The notes beneath the pieces were generated by a model. It was given only the letters and a program-made list of their open reading frames with translations, had not been told where the DNA came from and did not search any database. From Boswellia sacra (Eukaryota > Streptophyta > Magnoliopsida > Sapindales > Burseraceae): a stretch of DNA of 64,000 nt. The stretch lies in contig SNVD02014754.1 of assembly GCA_013180625.2 (NCBI GenBank), positions 434,001-498,000 of the forward strand. Reading direction: 5' to 3'. Within the stretch, counting starts at the first letter, position 1; each line of letters begins with the position of its first letter. Shown piece by piece: positions 46,458 to 58,830 of this stretch. A program made the position numbers and the translations under genes.

Positions 46458-47959
46458 CACAGTCAAAGTCTTTTTAGAGATCTAGTATATATGTAGGATG
46501 ATCACAGGCGCTGTATTTTCCTCATGATTTCTACTTTAACATCGCCTTTCAAACTTCAATTGCTTTCTTTCAATTATGTATCCCTAATTATCCCGCTAAT
46601 AGTGATACACATATATATATATACATATATATATATGTATGTATATGTATGCACATGTAAAAATGCATTAGAACTAATTCGATCGATCTGCAATAATATA
46701 TATGAAACTGTATGTAATTGTCATCTAGAAACCCATTAAAAGCAATTTGAAATGATAAGAGAAACTGGGGTTTTCTCTCCTTTAATGACAGTACTTTCAA
46801 CGAAAAATTCATTTCAATTTCCGTTGGAGCTTTAGCAACGTAGAAAACGATGTTTAAACTTGGGGCAGTTGAGAATCATGTTTAAATCAAACGATAGCTA
46901 TGCCTTGGAACAGAATTTTTCAATCATGGAAAATCCTGTTTTTATTTGTTTAACAGCATAAAACCGAATTGCAGTTTAAATGGAGGATTAGTTAACCTTG
47001 TTTTGGTATCCGGCAGCGCCAATAACAATAAGTCTTCTCATCTGGGTTGTGGGATCATTTGCTGGACATTAGTAGTAGTATATACCAACATTTAATGCTT
47101 CTTGCAAAGAAATATATTTTAATATTTATGTATCAGTAAAGGCTTCTACGTACTAGAAGCTATTTTTGTTATATTCCTGGATTTAGGCATCATTTCAGAT
47201 TTTACTATACATGTTACATGTATTGATATATATTTGCTAAGTTCTTTTACCTTTCCAAGTTTGGGTTCAGATATATATATATATATATATTTCAACTTCA
47301 TATCATATGAGTTGATCGAGCAGAATTACAACGTGAAGACCTTATGGAAGTTTTTGATCACGAGAATTTCAAGTTTGTGATGGCAATATTGCTGACAAGT
47401 TGTAGATGAATTTCGTGACGTATGCAGTTACAGTGAGAAGCTTCTGTTCCAACTACATGCAGGTGCAGGTGCAGCTACAGTATATATCTGAGTTCCCGTG
47501 GTAGTATTGTGCTATAAAGTAGTTTAAATTAATTGAATCTGCCATCTGTTTTTTATGGACATCATCCTTGCGAACGTTAACAGTACTTTGGAGCTTATTA
47601 AACTACTTTTATTAATTTCTGAATCAAATAATTAAATATCAAGGTCTAGACATATTCTCGAAGTAGTCTTAATAAATGAATTTCTACTAATCCATGTACT
47701 TAGTCAAGGCCGCATGAGAAAGATCACGGGCACGGGTATGGGTACATGCAATGCAATACCCGTGTATCTTTCTCTTTTGATAGATAGCAACTAGCAAGTT
47801 GCTGCATATAAATACGGTCCATTTATCTCGCCATAAAATAAAAATCACTATACTCATCTCTTTTCATATATATATATTCTTACTCTTACTCTCACTCTCA
47901 CTCTGATCAAGTAGATATATACAGGCTTTGCTTTGGTAAATAAGAAGCTGCAGAGAGCG
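46458..47959. other. Intergenic DNA between the array members
   Basis: AT-rich with ATATATAC runs near 46605-46650 and 47270-47290. A TATA box (GCATATAAATACGG) at 47804-47817 serves small-gene copy 4. No gene recognised. Confidence 0.45.
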
Positions 47960-48199
47960 ATGTCTATTGAAGCTCTGGCAATGGCAGGCGCTGATTACAA
48001 AGAGTGTGGCCTTGACCTTCAAGTCTGGGAGGAACAAATACCGGCATATCTGCAAACTGAGCAGGACTTCGGAATTAAAACTGAGCAGAAGACTAACAAA
48101 CATTTGTTAGTGATTAAGGAGCAGTGGTTGAAAGAAAAGATGCTCGAATGGGCTAAAGCTGTTCCTTCGATGAAAATTGCAGAAGAGAAATGTATTTAG
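47960..48199 (+). CDS. Small uncharacterised protein family, copy 4
   Basis: A 79-residue frame: MSIEALAMAGADYKECGLDL, then QVWEEQIPAYLQTEQ and a Lys/Glu-rich tail (KTNKHLLVIKEQWLKEK). The N-terminal block is conserved, but the Pro-Pro-His-Leu-Leu segment of copies 2 and 3 is replaced by IPAYLQ. A TATA box lies about 145 bases upstream. An in-frame ATG at 47933 would add nine residues, but the block in the other copies begins at the Met-Ser chosen here. No signal peptide or known domain. Confidence 0.62.
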   Translation: MSIEALAMAGADYKECGLDLQVWEEQIPAYLQTEQDFGIKTEQKTNKHLLVIKEQWLKEKMLEWAKAVPSMKIAEEKCI

Positions 48200-49270
48200 C
48201 TAATTTTAATTAAAATCTCAAATCTGCTAGCTACATATGTGTTCTTTGTGGAGGAAAAGGTTATAGCATCTATAATGTTATAAACACCTTTCAAGTTGAA
48301 TGCTGTTTAAAGCTTGTTTCAGGTTTCAAATTTTTTGGCAAATTAAGCAATGGTCAATCCTGAAATCATTTTTTATCCGGATTTCCCATGCTAATTAAAA
48401 TTCATTTCTTCATGCAATTGAGTATAAAAATTAAGCAATGTGTTCATAAGTTGTGCAGCATAACATAATGAACGTTTCAGTAATGGAAAGTGATATTTTT
48501 ATACAAATTTTTGACACGGTTTATTGATACATATTTTTAATCTTTGATTTCATCAAATCCAATAATTTATTGTAAAAGTCAAAATATTACATTTAACGTT
48601 GTCAACTCATCCTACCCTCCACCTTAACCATTAAATTATTGAGATCAAGGGCTCGAAATTTGTGTCTAATTTTAAATTAAAAAATTTGTATTAAAATATT
48701 CATTTTCATTTGTTTGACTTAAATAACTTTAACAAGTATCAATTTTCTCCTTGTATGTAATATAAGGATGTAAAACTTCGACAAAAAGACGAAGTAATTA
48801 ATCTAGACTTGAGCTCCTACTGCCTTGCTTTAATTTATTGGACATATTTAATCTAGAGGGAGCTAAAAGGAACATAAAGATAATATCTCCACTAGAGAGG
48901 GCCGCTAAACTATCACTATATTAGTTTAAGGGATATATATTGTTAATGTTGAAAAATATACTTCTTGTAAAGTTAATTATGGTTTCTACTTAGAGCTTCT
49001 CGTGACCTGTCCTCCCCTTGACATTTTGACTTATTATTCATTATTAGAGAAAGAAGTACAGATTTCTCTCTTACATTGCATCCGCAGTGACCTCATCCAA
49101 GATGGATTGTTAACCAAATATCACATGCATTGATATGTGTTACTTAAAAACGAAGATTAAAAATAAAATAAAATAAATAACATGAAGATGTATGTTGTTG
49201 CAGTACATAGAGAGGCAACTTATTGTGAACACATTCGTTGCATGGTGCGTCCGACGACAGTAAATGGCTT
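48200..49270. other. Intergenic DNA
   Basis: AT-rich, no coding region or element recognised. Confidence 0.5.
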
Positions 49271-49390
49271 ATTCTTCATTGAACCTTGAAGGATACCTAT
49301 TTGCTAGGCTATTACACAATTAATAATCTTTTTCGTCATTGGACCTTGAAGCATACCTACTTGCTCCGCCATTAAACAATTAATAATCTT
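49271..49390 (+). repeat. 60-bp tandem duplication
   Basis: Two adjacent 60-base units share CCTTGAAG.ATACCTA.TTGCT and ACAATTAATAATCTTT. They lie upstream of small-gene copy 5. Confidence 0.8.
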
Positions 49391-49607
49391 TGTTTGCGAG
49401 TTATTGAAAGTGCATGAAAAAGTAACCCTTGTTCACTTCGTGTATCGTCTACGATCTTTTTACATCAGAAAAGGAGGTTGAGTGCCCCATTTACACGCGC
49501 GCGCGCGCGCACACCACAGTAGTGACTCAATCTGTTCCATAGCCAGGGAACAACTTCCAGTATGCTCATTGCTTATTGTGTTCTTGAGGCTTAATTGTTG
49601 AAGAGTG

Positions 49608-49849
49608 ATGTCGATAGAAGCCCTGGCAATAGCAGGTGCGGATTGTATCAAGTGTAGCATCAACCTGGAAGAGATGGAGCTTAGAGACTGGAGAAGCAAC
49701 CGCAGTATCTATTGGTGGGGCAAAATCCATTTGAAGAAACTGACAGAAACAAGAACAAGGTGATAGTCCAACATTGGCAGGTTAAAGCAGTTTCCTCCAT
49801 TAATGCATTGACACATAACATACTTCGTACACCAAAGAAAAAGCTGTAA
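49608..49849 (+). pseudogene. Small uncharacterised protein family, copy 5 (frameshifted)
   Basis: The ATG at 49608 opens MSIEALAIAGADCIKCSINL, then the frame runs off the family pattern and ends after 51 codons at 49763. In the next frame, from about 49690, the sequence PQYLLVGQNPFEETDRNKNK continues like copy 4 (IPAYLQTEQ...KTNKHLLVIKEQW) and ends at TAA 49847-49849. The combined length, 242 bases, is one short of 81 codons, close to the 80-codon copy 4. So a single-base loss near 49680 is the simplest reading. A (GC)8 run lies just upstream at 49495-49510. Confidence 0.6.
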
Positions 49850-50510
49850 AATCTTTAGCAATCGTGGTTTTGTGAAAGGGAAACAGTTATATACCATCAA
49901 AAATCATTGAGATGAATTTCCAAGGTTAATATGTAGTATTTGCATGTATAATAAATGGTAAAAGAGCACCACACACAATACTTATTCCGCCACTCTTCTC
50001 TTTGGTTGACATTCTGCTGCTTCTGCAGTCTCTTAAATTTGTGTACAAAGAAATTGCAGTTGAGAGGTTCATTGAGTTCTAGCTAGCCTCTTCACAATTT
50101 TAACAGAGAATGAAAGCCATTTTTTAAGTTGTGCTGATAAATTAAATACCGAATTTCTTCTTTCATTTCATGGTGTGGATCATAATTCTTGAGATCAGAC
50201 AGGAGTCATCCTGGTAGATCTCCCGTATCCACTAAAAGTGACTTCATAATGTGAGCTCTTCCCCTTAATTTGAGATCTTCTCATGTAAGCAAAAACATTT
50301 CATGCCAACCAAAATTTTCAATAAAATACACAGGTATGAAAAAGGAAGAGCTTTTACAAACAACATATCATATACAAAGTATGAAGGTATGTTTTCTTTT
50401 TTGCCTTCCCCAATCACTTTGGCATTAAAATTATGTTAACTAAGGAGAAATCAACCTAACCTAAATAACAGAAGGTTAAATGCTTCTTGCATGAGATGGA
50501 ATCCCATACC

Positions 50511-53500
50511 TCATCTTCCTCCAGACAATTCAATTGCTTCCTGGTTGTATACAGAATCTTCGCCCCAGTCAAATCTTCTCTGTAGTCTCTCATACTCTTG
50601 CCTGCGAGTAACTTCAACGTGCTGCCATTCTTCCCACCTCTCAGCCAGCCCCTCTCCTTCCAGCATCCGTACCACCTCTGACATTGGTGGACGGTCCTCT
50701 GGTGATGCTTGTGTACAGAGCAATGCAACTTGAATCATCGTCTCCACCTCTTGTATATTGTAATTTTTTTTAAGATTGTGGTCTACAATAGCATCCAGTC
50801 TCTTCTCTCTCTCCAGCTTCTTGACCTTTCAAAACAAATAAAAGAGAATTTATTGAAAAATGCGTCAGCAAGAACTCGTTAGGTTTAAACTTTTACAAGT
50901 GTGAGCACATCAGATGCAAAACTTCATGAGTGAAACAAATTCCAATGTATCTCCCCATTTCAAGTATTACCATAACCTAAACTGAAACTGGTTAGCAGAA
51001 AACAGTATTAGTCCTACTGTCCTAGACCAACTTAATTTAAATTGGTAGTAGAATGTAGCTATCACTGTACAAGTGCGGCCCAATTTAACTGAATTACAGC
51101 ATGAGGATGCATGTAGAGTTCCCCATACAAGTTAAAAATCTTTTCTTTTCAACATTAAGATTTGAAACCTGATTGTGTCCATCCCTTTCAAACGAATCCC
51201 ATCCCATTCTGCCACATTGGATTTGGCACAGCAAAGCATATAATTGATCACATAGAACATAATGAAACCTTTCATAAACATAAATTTTCTGGAAACACAC
51301 AAGAACAACATGGTATTGTCAAAATTCCTTGCCAGAGTAGTGAAAAATCCGTTTCCACCAGCAAATTAAATGTTTTAAGCATAGGAAATCAATAAAGCAA
51401 AAGAAAATAGCATTCTACACCTAGTTATTTAGGTTTTGTAACAAAACATTGTTAAGAAAGTAAGGCAAGACTATATCTGTTCAAAAATCAGATTTGACAC
51501 TCTTTCCAGCTTCAAATATGGTAAGAAGTTCAACAACTAAACCTGCATCATATTTTACTCCTCCAAATCATAGCAGATAAGATTGAATTCCTAAACATGC
51601 AAGTCATAACATAAACAAAACAATACAGTAAGGCAAGGAATCATGAATACATACACAAAGAATGATAGTTAAGTTTCATATATATCTTACATGGTCAAGC
51701 AATAAGACATCATCTTCTTCTTCCAAGCGTGAGAAATCAATTGCCCGTTGACCTGTTACGAGCTCTAGGAGCATAATGCCATAACCAAAAACATCAGTCC
51801 TTTCTGATGATCTCCCGGTGGACAAGTATTCAGGGGCAATGTGGCCCATTGTCCCACGTACTTGAGTAGTCACATTTGTCTTCCTCACATCCACTAATTT
51901 TGCAAGGCCAAAGTCGCCAACAACTGCTTCAAAATCTTCATCCAGTAATACATTGGCAGCCTTCACATCCCGATGAATAATCTTCGGGTTGCAATGTTCA
52001 TGAAGGTATTCCAGCCCACGTGCTGCCCCTAAAGCCACCCTTTTTCTTGTAGCCCAATCTAAAACAGGCTCCCCAGGTTTAATATCTGTAGCAATGCTTA
52101 CAATTAGCCAAAAGTTATCAGAGCAGGCTCTAGAAATTTATTAGATATTTAAATCAGTAAAAAAATATAGCCCAATGAATTGTAAAAATTCTAATAGATT
52201 TCAAATGTTAAATCTTAAAGGCCTCCTCATAATCTCCAATGTGTCATTGCAAAGCAACAAGCCTCTCCTTCAAGAAGATGCATGCCATAAATGGAAGCCC
52301 AAATGTGACACCTACCTCGAATAAATATAAACAAAACCCTAGAGAGTATCACATGACCAGTGGACTAAATCATATTACTCCCATTTAGTTAATATAAAAC
52401 AATACAAAGAGCACAGAGACTTTCTCCTTTTTGGAAGACTCATTTTCTTGCTTTATTTGGTTTTTCGCCACAAAACTCTCTAACATGCGATCTTGCGCAA
52501 AAGCCTGATATCATCAAGCTGATCATCAGTTTCTGGAGAAAGACACCCAGTTAACTGAGATCAATGCCAAATCCAGAAAATGCTCCCAAGGATTGCTAGA
52601 AATTAGAATCACTCACAAAGTTATCTTTGTTTCCTGTTAACTTTCACACTCTTTTAACTTCCCTTTCAGTTATCTTAAAGAACCTCATATAATATTTCTT
52701 TTCTCCCTTAAAATACAATCTAATGTTGAGCTGAAATCAGGCTTTTGTACTTTTTATTCTATATCTTGAAACACAAAATATTCCAAACAGAAGGAAATTG
52801 GTATGGCACCAACTCAACAATTTATTAGATTTTTGCTTTTACATTTCTTATTGTTAACTTGATCTAAACCATAAAATTACAGCAAACCAAAATGGAAAGA
52901 ATTATGAGCAAAAGCAGACTATAACAGACAAGTCAGAAACCACACAAACTCCTCTTTGCAAACCTTTATGCTTTAGCCTTACGAGGCCATAGACTGTTGG
53001 GATTGACCAAAGTTTACAAACTATAAAAGAAAAAATTGAACAGAATTACTTCAGGTATATCTAATACTTAAAATTAGAAGATATCCGCAATAAAGGCAAT
53101 TAATCAATTCATACTTAGCATCTTCTATTAAATATGTGACTCTGGGATAAATACCTCGTAGACGATAAGCAACACTTAAATTCTGCATAAAAGGGTACAC
53201 CAAAAGACGTTCTGTTGGTGTTGTGCAAAAGCCAATCAACCGTAGCAGATTTCTGTGAACAGCCACACTGATCATCTCAACTTCACGTTGGAAAGCTGCA
53301 TCTCCTCCAGGACTCTCAAAATCAGTTAATCGCTTCACAGCAACTTTTGTGTTATCAGCAAGAAGTCCTCTATAAACCTTTCCAAAACCTCCCTGTCCAA
53401 GGACATTTTTTTCACTGAAATTGTCTGTAGCCAACTGCAATTCCCTCCAAGAATATCTTTTCAATTGACCAAATGCAATTCTCCTGTCAACTTCACCTGA

Positions 53501-55782
53501 GCACATGACAGTATATAACGCTATGTAATTATCTATAGATCATATAATATACTTAGATCAGATTTTTCAATTGACCAAATGCAATTGGACGATAATCATT
53601 AAATCTTGCATAATCACAATTTAATCACCAGATAAAACTTGTCGCCATAGTCAAAAAAATTTATCAGCTATGATTATGATTCCAAAATAACAATAAAGTC
53701 AATTTACAGTAGGGACAGTATTTACGCTTTTGGTCTTTATCTTCTAAAAGAGATTGAAAAAAAGGTTTGATTAATAATACAAGATGGTCCTATTTTTTCC
53801 TAGTATGCTTTCCAACCACTGTTCCAGCTTGCAACTTAATCCTAAACATTGATCAATACACACTCAATGCATTATGGGCATGCTGAATGAACTGCCATAC
53901 ACCAGCTACTCTTACGAAAGTACAGTGCAAAAGTTTAAAAATGCTTCACTAGTTTATAAGGCTACAAATTAATCAATAATTTTGTAAATAAAGCTTCTAA
54001 ATTCTAGATTAAAAAATAAATGACTGAATTTCCACTTTAGCATCCAAGAAAATCAATAACTTAACATGATGCACTGCCATATACCAGCTACCCTCCAGAA
54101 AGTACAGAAGAATAAGTAAATTAACAAGGCAAACTAATACTCGGCATGAGTACAAATTAGCCAAATAATTTTATGAATACGGTTCTAAAGTAAAAATAGA
54201 TTATCGAACTTCCATTTCCAGTTCCTTTGATGTGCTTTGTTTCATTAATATAACTTTCTTCTCCTCCTTATAAGAAAATATCTATTCATTTTTCAGTATT
54301 CAAATAATGAGAACTTGTTATGATTCAACAATCTATTAAATAAAGTAATCTTTTTTTATTTTTCTTTTCAATGTCCTTCCAGGGATTGTGAACTGCACTT
54401 CAAATTCAACTCCATTCTTATTAGGTAAAGCAGCCTCATTGACCATTGTATTATAAGTTTTTTCCAGAACAAATTTTATTCATCAACTAGAAAATATGAC
54501 CACATCAAAAACACTATCAGAATTCCATGAATTGCTGAACTAAGAAAAACGTACCATACTCTGATTAGCATAAAAAATGTCATGAAAAAGATTTTGATCT
54601 CAGCCACAGTATTCCTTAAAATTTCTTCTAAATTCTACTCAATTTTGGTAAGCAACAAGCACTTCAGTTTTTATTACTATCCTGATAAGAAAATTGTTTA
54701 AGCCATGTTAATATGCTCCATTCTCATAAACCTGTCGTTCATTGGTTTCTGGAATTCTGAGGATCACAATGCTTACTCTTTAAGCCCATGTGTTCTTGAA
54801 AATCTACTAAAAGTAAAAGGCAAAATTATTTATGAAAGGGAAAAAGAAATATTTAATAAATAATAAGTAAAAAACACCGGCCAGCGCTTTGCACTGATTG
54901 GCTTTCAAAGATTGGAAATATAATAAACCTGCAACATCTACAAAAACTTCACGCTTTCCTTTGTGTCTAGCCTTGCACCGGAGAAACAACAAGCCTCCAG
55001 AAAGAAGAACTATCAGTCCTCCAACAATCCCAATTATAATTCCAATCTTTGGCTTAGTTGAATCCCCTGTGTCAGGATAGAGAAACCTTTGGCAATTAGG
55101 TGGTCAAACAACTGAACTTTGAAAACATCAACCACAGTATCAGAATTCAAGCAAAATAATATCAAACAAAGATTACCTGAATCACTATTACTAGATTCAC
55201 AAGGGTGTGGAAAACCTTTACCACAATTCAAATTGTTTCCTGTGAAACTGATATTACCAAAGCCAATCAAGTTTAGTGCCGATGAACAAAAGTGAGATAG
55301 AAAAATAAATCAAAAGAAGCATATCAAAAAAAAAAAGTTTACAGTATGTAATATCATGACTGATTTAATTCAGAGTTAATACAATACTAATAAATTTCAT
55401 ACATACTTGTATTTTGGAATTTGGAATAAATGAGCAGGAATTTGACCGCTAAGATCATTAGAATTGAGTTGACTGCAAAGAGAAATTCAATTATGCAATT
55501 AAAACTTAAAATGATGTCCAAGAATAAACAAGCATTAACTAAATCAAAAGTTTAGAATAAAAGAGAAATTTATCCATGCTTCATGAAGACTATCTTCAAG
55601 TTCCAGTACTCACATATTGATCAAGTTTGGAAGACCTGTAAGTGTCTCGGGGATAGTGCCATTGAGATTGTTTTGACTTAAAGTCCTGATTGCATAATTA
55701 AAATAAACATTTCATGACAAAATTAGGAAAAAGCCAAGACAATACACCTGAAATTGTGTGCGTGTGTGTGTGTGTGTGTGTG

Positions 55783-55827
<45 letters not shown>

Positions 55828-57583
55828 TTACAAGAACTGAAGCTTTTTAAGTTTACCAAGGGAAGGAGGTATTCGGCCAATTAAATGATTATTTTCCAAG
55901 TCCAAGCTGGTTAAACTAGAAAGATTTCCAAACTCTTCAGGTATCTCACCGGTTATGCCGTTTCCTTTCAATGTACTGCACAACAAATGCATCATATACA
56001 TCTAAGGTTACATTTACAAAAATTATTCCGTATACATGTATGCATATATGATCCATGCAGAGGGGAGTACTGAAAGCTTATGAAGCATAAGATACCAATA
56101 TCATCAGAAAAAGTTTTTGACGATATGTCTTAGTGCTCCACACAATGGAGTGAAAGAGAGAACGAGCGGATATATGCCACACACTAAAGATTAGTTTTGA
56201 GGACAACTAGAGATACCGGATTGCCATTATCCAGATATAATTCCAGATTGCAGTCAATATATTTTGACCCATGTCATTTTAGTCAAATACAAATTAGACA
56301 AAATGCAAAGGAAAAAAAGAGAGAGCATTATTAAATTCCAGAAGGATTGCATAGCATCACAACACAGATAAAATGCATTCAACCACAGCCACTGAATACG
56401 CTTAACTCTTCATTTAGAAATAGAGAATAATCAGTTCGGGAAAAATTATTTCGATTGCTTCAATGAACACGAATATAAAATGCTGTAACTCAAAACACAG
56501 ATTGACTGCTTCAGTCTATCCATACATACAGTGTTGAAAGAGTCGTCAGCACTCCTATTTTAGGGGACAAGGTTCCAGAAAAGTTCATGGATGACAATGT
56601 TCTGCAAAAGAGTAAAAAGTATAAGCATACCTTTGAATAAGGTACAAGAATCCAACTAAGAACATAATCTTGCACAACCCATTAAATCTTGTAGGCATAA
56701 TTATACTCCTAATGCATTAAAGTCCCAGAAAAAGATTGAAATAATTGAAAAAAAAAAAAAGTATATCTACGTAGAACTCACACAGAGATAACATTGTTAC
56801 TGCCATCACAGATGACGTTTGACCAAGTGCATGGGTTAACTTGGTTCTGATTCCAGTCCATCAGTAGATTGTTTGGAACATGCAATGAAGTCCTCAATGC
56901 ATATAGAGCATCTCCTGAAAGAGAACATAGGAAAATTCACCTTCTAATCAAGCAACAATCCCAAACGCAATAAATTGCTATCCAAAATTTTCAATCACCA
57001 CCATCTTATTAGGAAAAATAAGTGCCTACCTGATTAAGATTTACACTAGTCAGAATTCCCTTTTGACTTTATTGCATGTTACATCTCTCTATAAATCCTA
57101 ACCCCTTTTTCCTTCAATTAGTAGGAAGAACTTCTATTCAGTATCAAATAACAAATCTATACCTATATCTAAATTATTAATTTATTTGTAGATTAGGTCC
57201 AACCTTTACAAACAAAGAAGCAAACGAGAGAAGTTTAGCTCTTTCTAGTTTTTTGTATTACGCTTTTTGCATATAATCTGAACTTCAAAACCAGATGACT
57301 CATATGAACTGGACAGATCAGTTCCTGATTAGTTTGCGTAGAGCAAAGGTTGCATTACCATTTATTCTTTTCTTCTTCTTTTCAATTATAAAAAATTATC
57401 CCATGTTCTAAAACCGCAAATTCACCACAGCCGGCAAACAATAGAGAAAACTAACCACACTTAGCATACCTATATGCTGTGTAGATACATATCCATCAAA
57501 ACAGAATGAATCATACCTTGATAGTCAGAAAGTGCCAAAGAATGCAAACAAGCCAATATCAGAGCAGTAAAGACTAGTTCCAT
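50511..57583 (-). CDS. LRR receptor-like serine/threonine kinase, subfamily II (At5g10290/At5g65240-like)
   Basis: Plasma-membrane receptor kinase of the SERK/NIK-related LRR-II group. Eleven coding exons: 57583-57517, 56914-56782, 56601-56530, 55975-55832, 55685-55614, 55472-55407, 55247-55177, 55066-54929, 53496-53155, 52085-51691, 50825-50511. All have GT-AG introns and phases that join; the sum is 1815 bases, 604 residues. Order: signal peptide ([19 protein letters not shown]), LRR N-cap with [10 protein letters not shown], five LRRs, FTGNNLNCG, a membrane helix near 220-245 ([20 protein letters not shown]), then kinase from about 285 with [27 protein letters not shown] near 406, DFGLAK and APEYLSTG. 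It is an RD kinase with all catalytic residues present. It ends with the family tail [12 protein letters not shown]. Ligand and partners are unknown; related members act in brassinosteroid and defence signalling. Confidence 0.93.
55755..55822 (-). repeat. Compound (GT)n(GA)n microsatellite in a receptor-kinase intron
   Basis: About 15 GT units followed by about 19 GA units, ten bases short of the splice donor of the 144-base double-LRR exon (exon end 55832). Confidence 0.92.
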
Positions 57584-58830
57584 GCTCGATATCAAAGCCA
57601 GTGAGCAGTAGAACAGAACAATAATCTGCGATAATAACAAGAGTGAGGTTCATTAGAGAAATATCATAGAACCAATTTCATAATCTATATACAGAAAGCA
57701 CACGTGATGAAAAGAAAAACAATAAGATCAATATTGCACCGAACAAATTGGTAGAGATAATTGGTCAGGAAAAGTAAGTAACAGAAGTAAAACTCTAGCA
57801 TAACGAAATGGAGTTTGACCATGCACATGCAAACACATAAATGCCTTGTTGAATATGGGAAAACAGAATCTAAATAGTAGCAATAGGTATTGTAACAATT
57901 TCATGTGGGTTTTCTTTCCCACCTTGACTCACCAAAGGAATTTTGACAGTGTTTAAAGGTCCAAGACAATCAATTGAAAGTTAGAAGACAATGAAGATAA
58001 AAACTTTTTAAAACAATTTCCAAGCATATTTGACCTGAATCGTGTATGATTTTACCTCGCTTTTCTAACTCTGCCTTTCAAATGAACTTTCTCCCATTTT
58101 CAGATTGACCATTCCACGCATATTAATAATTGTCACCAATTAATCTCAGAAAAATGTGAAATCATCCATGCAACACCATTTCTTATGGGTTTCACTTCAG
58201 CGGTCAATACTACCCAAAAATAAATAAAAAGGTGAAATCCAAAGCGAACGGGACTCAACAAATCAAAGAAAAATAAAGTAGTTCAATTTTCTCTTTACTA
58301 AACATGCATAATTGCAGGTATAAGAAAGCTCTCAAAGCTTAACTATAGATGCAAAATGAGAACTTTTAATATAAGTGATAAAGTAATTAAACATAATCCT
58401 GGAGATAATAAACAGAACCAAGTACGTCCCGCTGTTTGGTAGCTGAGAAAATACAAAGTAGTAAATCATCGATTTGGCTTATTAGGTATTCTCCGAAAAG
58501 TTAAAAACTTCATTTCTTTTTCCGCATTTTTGCATAAACCAACTAAAGCTCAGAATTTTAAGAACAAAAATTAAAACTACAAAAATCCCAGAAAGAAGAT
58601 CATAGCTTGGGTAAGAATTGACAAACAAAAAAGTGAAAAAAATAAAATTGCAGGTGAAGAATTGAAGAAGTACCTTTCAAAAGAGGGATGAGATTAGAAC
58701 AGAAGCAGAAGGGGTTTTCATTTTGAATGGCCTTTGATGAAAGGAATCAGAGAGTTTCATCACTTTGAGCTGGCTGCTGAACACCAAACCAAAGTGACCA
58801 GTTTCTCTCTCTCTCTCTTCTTATTTAATT
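57584..58830 (-). promoter_or_regulatory. Receptor-kinase 5' UTR with a leader intron
   Basis: Upstream of the start codon an acceptor (GCAG at 57626-57629, minus strand) and a donor (GAAAG|GTA at 58674/58673) define a leader intron of about 1.05 kb. The leader exon 58675 onward contains a CT run near 58805-58818, typical of plant leaders. Leader introns of this size often raise expression. The transcript start is not determined. Confidence 0.6.

Noticed and set aside
46820..46850. GGAGCTTTAGCAACG resembles the start of the small-gene family block (a sixth copy).
   Set aside because: Only about 13 bases match, the frame stops immediately, and no E-E-W-E segment follows. Chance is likely.
47330..47415. 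An open stretch reading like L-Q-R-E-D-L-M-E-V-F, reminiscent of the family's W-E-R-E-D-L.
   Set aside because: No N-terminal block upstream and too short to separate from chance.
51840..53500. Additional kinase-like pieces considered as a second kinase gene.
   Set aside because: They join in phase with the other exons into one 604-residue receptor kinase, so there is a single gene.
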